A DNA stretch of 6,318 nucleotides from a bacterium (lineage in GTDB: Bacteria; NPL-UPA2; JAUVJM01): positions 1 to 6,318 of the forward strand of contig JAUVJM010000077.1 in assembly GCA_030596585.1 (NCBI GenBank). Reading direction: 5' to 3'. The translations under genes were made by a program, and so were the position numbers. Below the pieces are notes generated by a model, which saw only the letters and a program-made list of their open reading frames with translations, ran no database searches and was not told the DNA's origin. This document shows positions 6,161-6,318 of this stretch, piece after piece; position 1 is the stretch's first letter, and each line of letters begins with the position of its first letter.

Positions 6161-6318
6161 TCAGCCCTCAGCTTTTCTTCCATTCTTATGTATTCTGAAA
6201 TATTTACCCATCTCAGTATGCAAGGAAGAAAGACTCATCTGCCCCGGCGCCACTGCCTTTTTTATGTATCCGTAGGTAAGACATGAACCAAAGAGAGGCG
6301 CAATGATTCTGGAAACTG
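6161..6318 (-). CDS. aroD: Type I 3-dehydroquinate dehydratase, C-terminal end only (5' part outside window)
   Basis: The last 51 codons and TGA stop of a gene entering from the right edge. The readable peptide starts VSRIIAPLFGS and continues CLTYGYIKKAVAPGQMSL. This matches the C-terminus of class I 3-dehydroquinate dehydratases such as E. coli AroD (SRISGEVFGS, then KKASAPGQIS). The enzyme dehydrates 3-dehydroquinate to 3-dehydroshikimate through a lysine Schiff base in the cytosolic shikimate pathway. The substrate-binding Arg (E. coli 213) and the Gln of APGQ (E. coli 236) are present. The residue matching Ser232 is Val here, while Ser or Thr is usual. The catalytic His and Lys lie outside the window. 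The tail after GKYF (RIHKNGRKAEG) runs somewhat past the usual end. It is co-directional with the receptor cluster but not obviously related in function. Confidence 0.85.
   Translation of the reverse strand, partial: VSRIIAPLFGSCLTYGYIKKAVAPGQMSLSSLHTEMGKYFRIHKNGRKAEG

Noticed and set aside
6041..6286. An 81-codon plus-strand frame (MCHSEERQRLSS...)
   Set aside because: Its start is a translation of the CATTCTGAGGAGCG repeat, a well-known source of false small proteins, and the rest is antisense to the aroD end.
6303..6318. A possible plus-strand gene start (ATG after GAGAGG) at the right edge
   Set aside because: Only five codons are visible and they are antisense to the aroD coding frame, which matches a known family.
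6230..6318. Possible cobalamin riboswitch (GCCACTG seen on the plus strand near the right edge)
   Set aside because: The other conserved boxes of that riboswitch are absent, and the stretch is explained as the complement of the aroD APGQ coding segment.

Overview
All real genes in this window lie on the minus strand. In transcription order (right to left) they are the 3' end of a type I 3-dehydroquinate dehydratase gene (aroD), a spacer of about 190 bases filled largely by two dispersed-repeat-like elements, and a tightly packed four-gene cluster. The cluster encodes a TonB-dependent outer-membrane receptor (622 aa), a periplasmic substrate-binding protein of the ABC_sub_bind type (307 aa), a membrane sensor with HAMP, PAS and coiled-coil parts but no kinase or other output domain (432 aa), and a second TonB-dependent receptor. 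The second receptor runs off the left edge, and only its last residue and stop codon appear to be missing.

The cluster looks like one transcription unit. The first receptor gene ends 26 bases before the binding-protein gene, the binding-protein and sensor genes overlap by 4 bases (ATGA), and the sensor stop codon is one base from the second receptor start. The gap before the binding-protein gene carries a 7-codon minicistron with a good Shine-Dalgarno sequence; its stop codon overlaps the binding-protein start.

Inferred working model: the two related but diverged receptors bring one or two scarce ligands across the outer membrane. The binding protein captures a ligand in the periplasm. The sensor, made from the same mRNA, reports on ligand or binding-protein state. 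No ABC permease, ATPase, histidine kinase catalytic domain or response regulator is present, so either these are encoded elsewhere or the binding protein and sensor serve in signalling rather than transport. The ligand cannot be named from the sequence. A cluster of histidines in the plug of the first receptor suggests, weakly, a metal or metal chelate.

The organism is a Gram-negative (diderm) bacterium with moderate GC content. The PAS-sensor tail, the receptor type and the CATTCTGAGGAGCG and CATTCCCG repeats are of a kind I associate with environmental Desulfobacterota-, Nitrospirota- or Planctomycetes-like genomes. That placement is an impression, not a demonstration.
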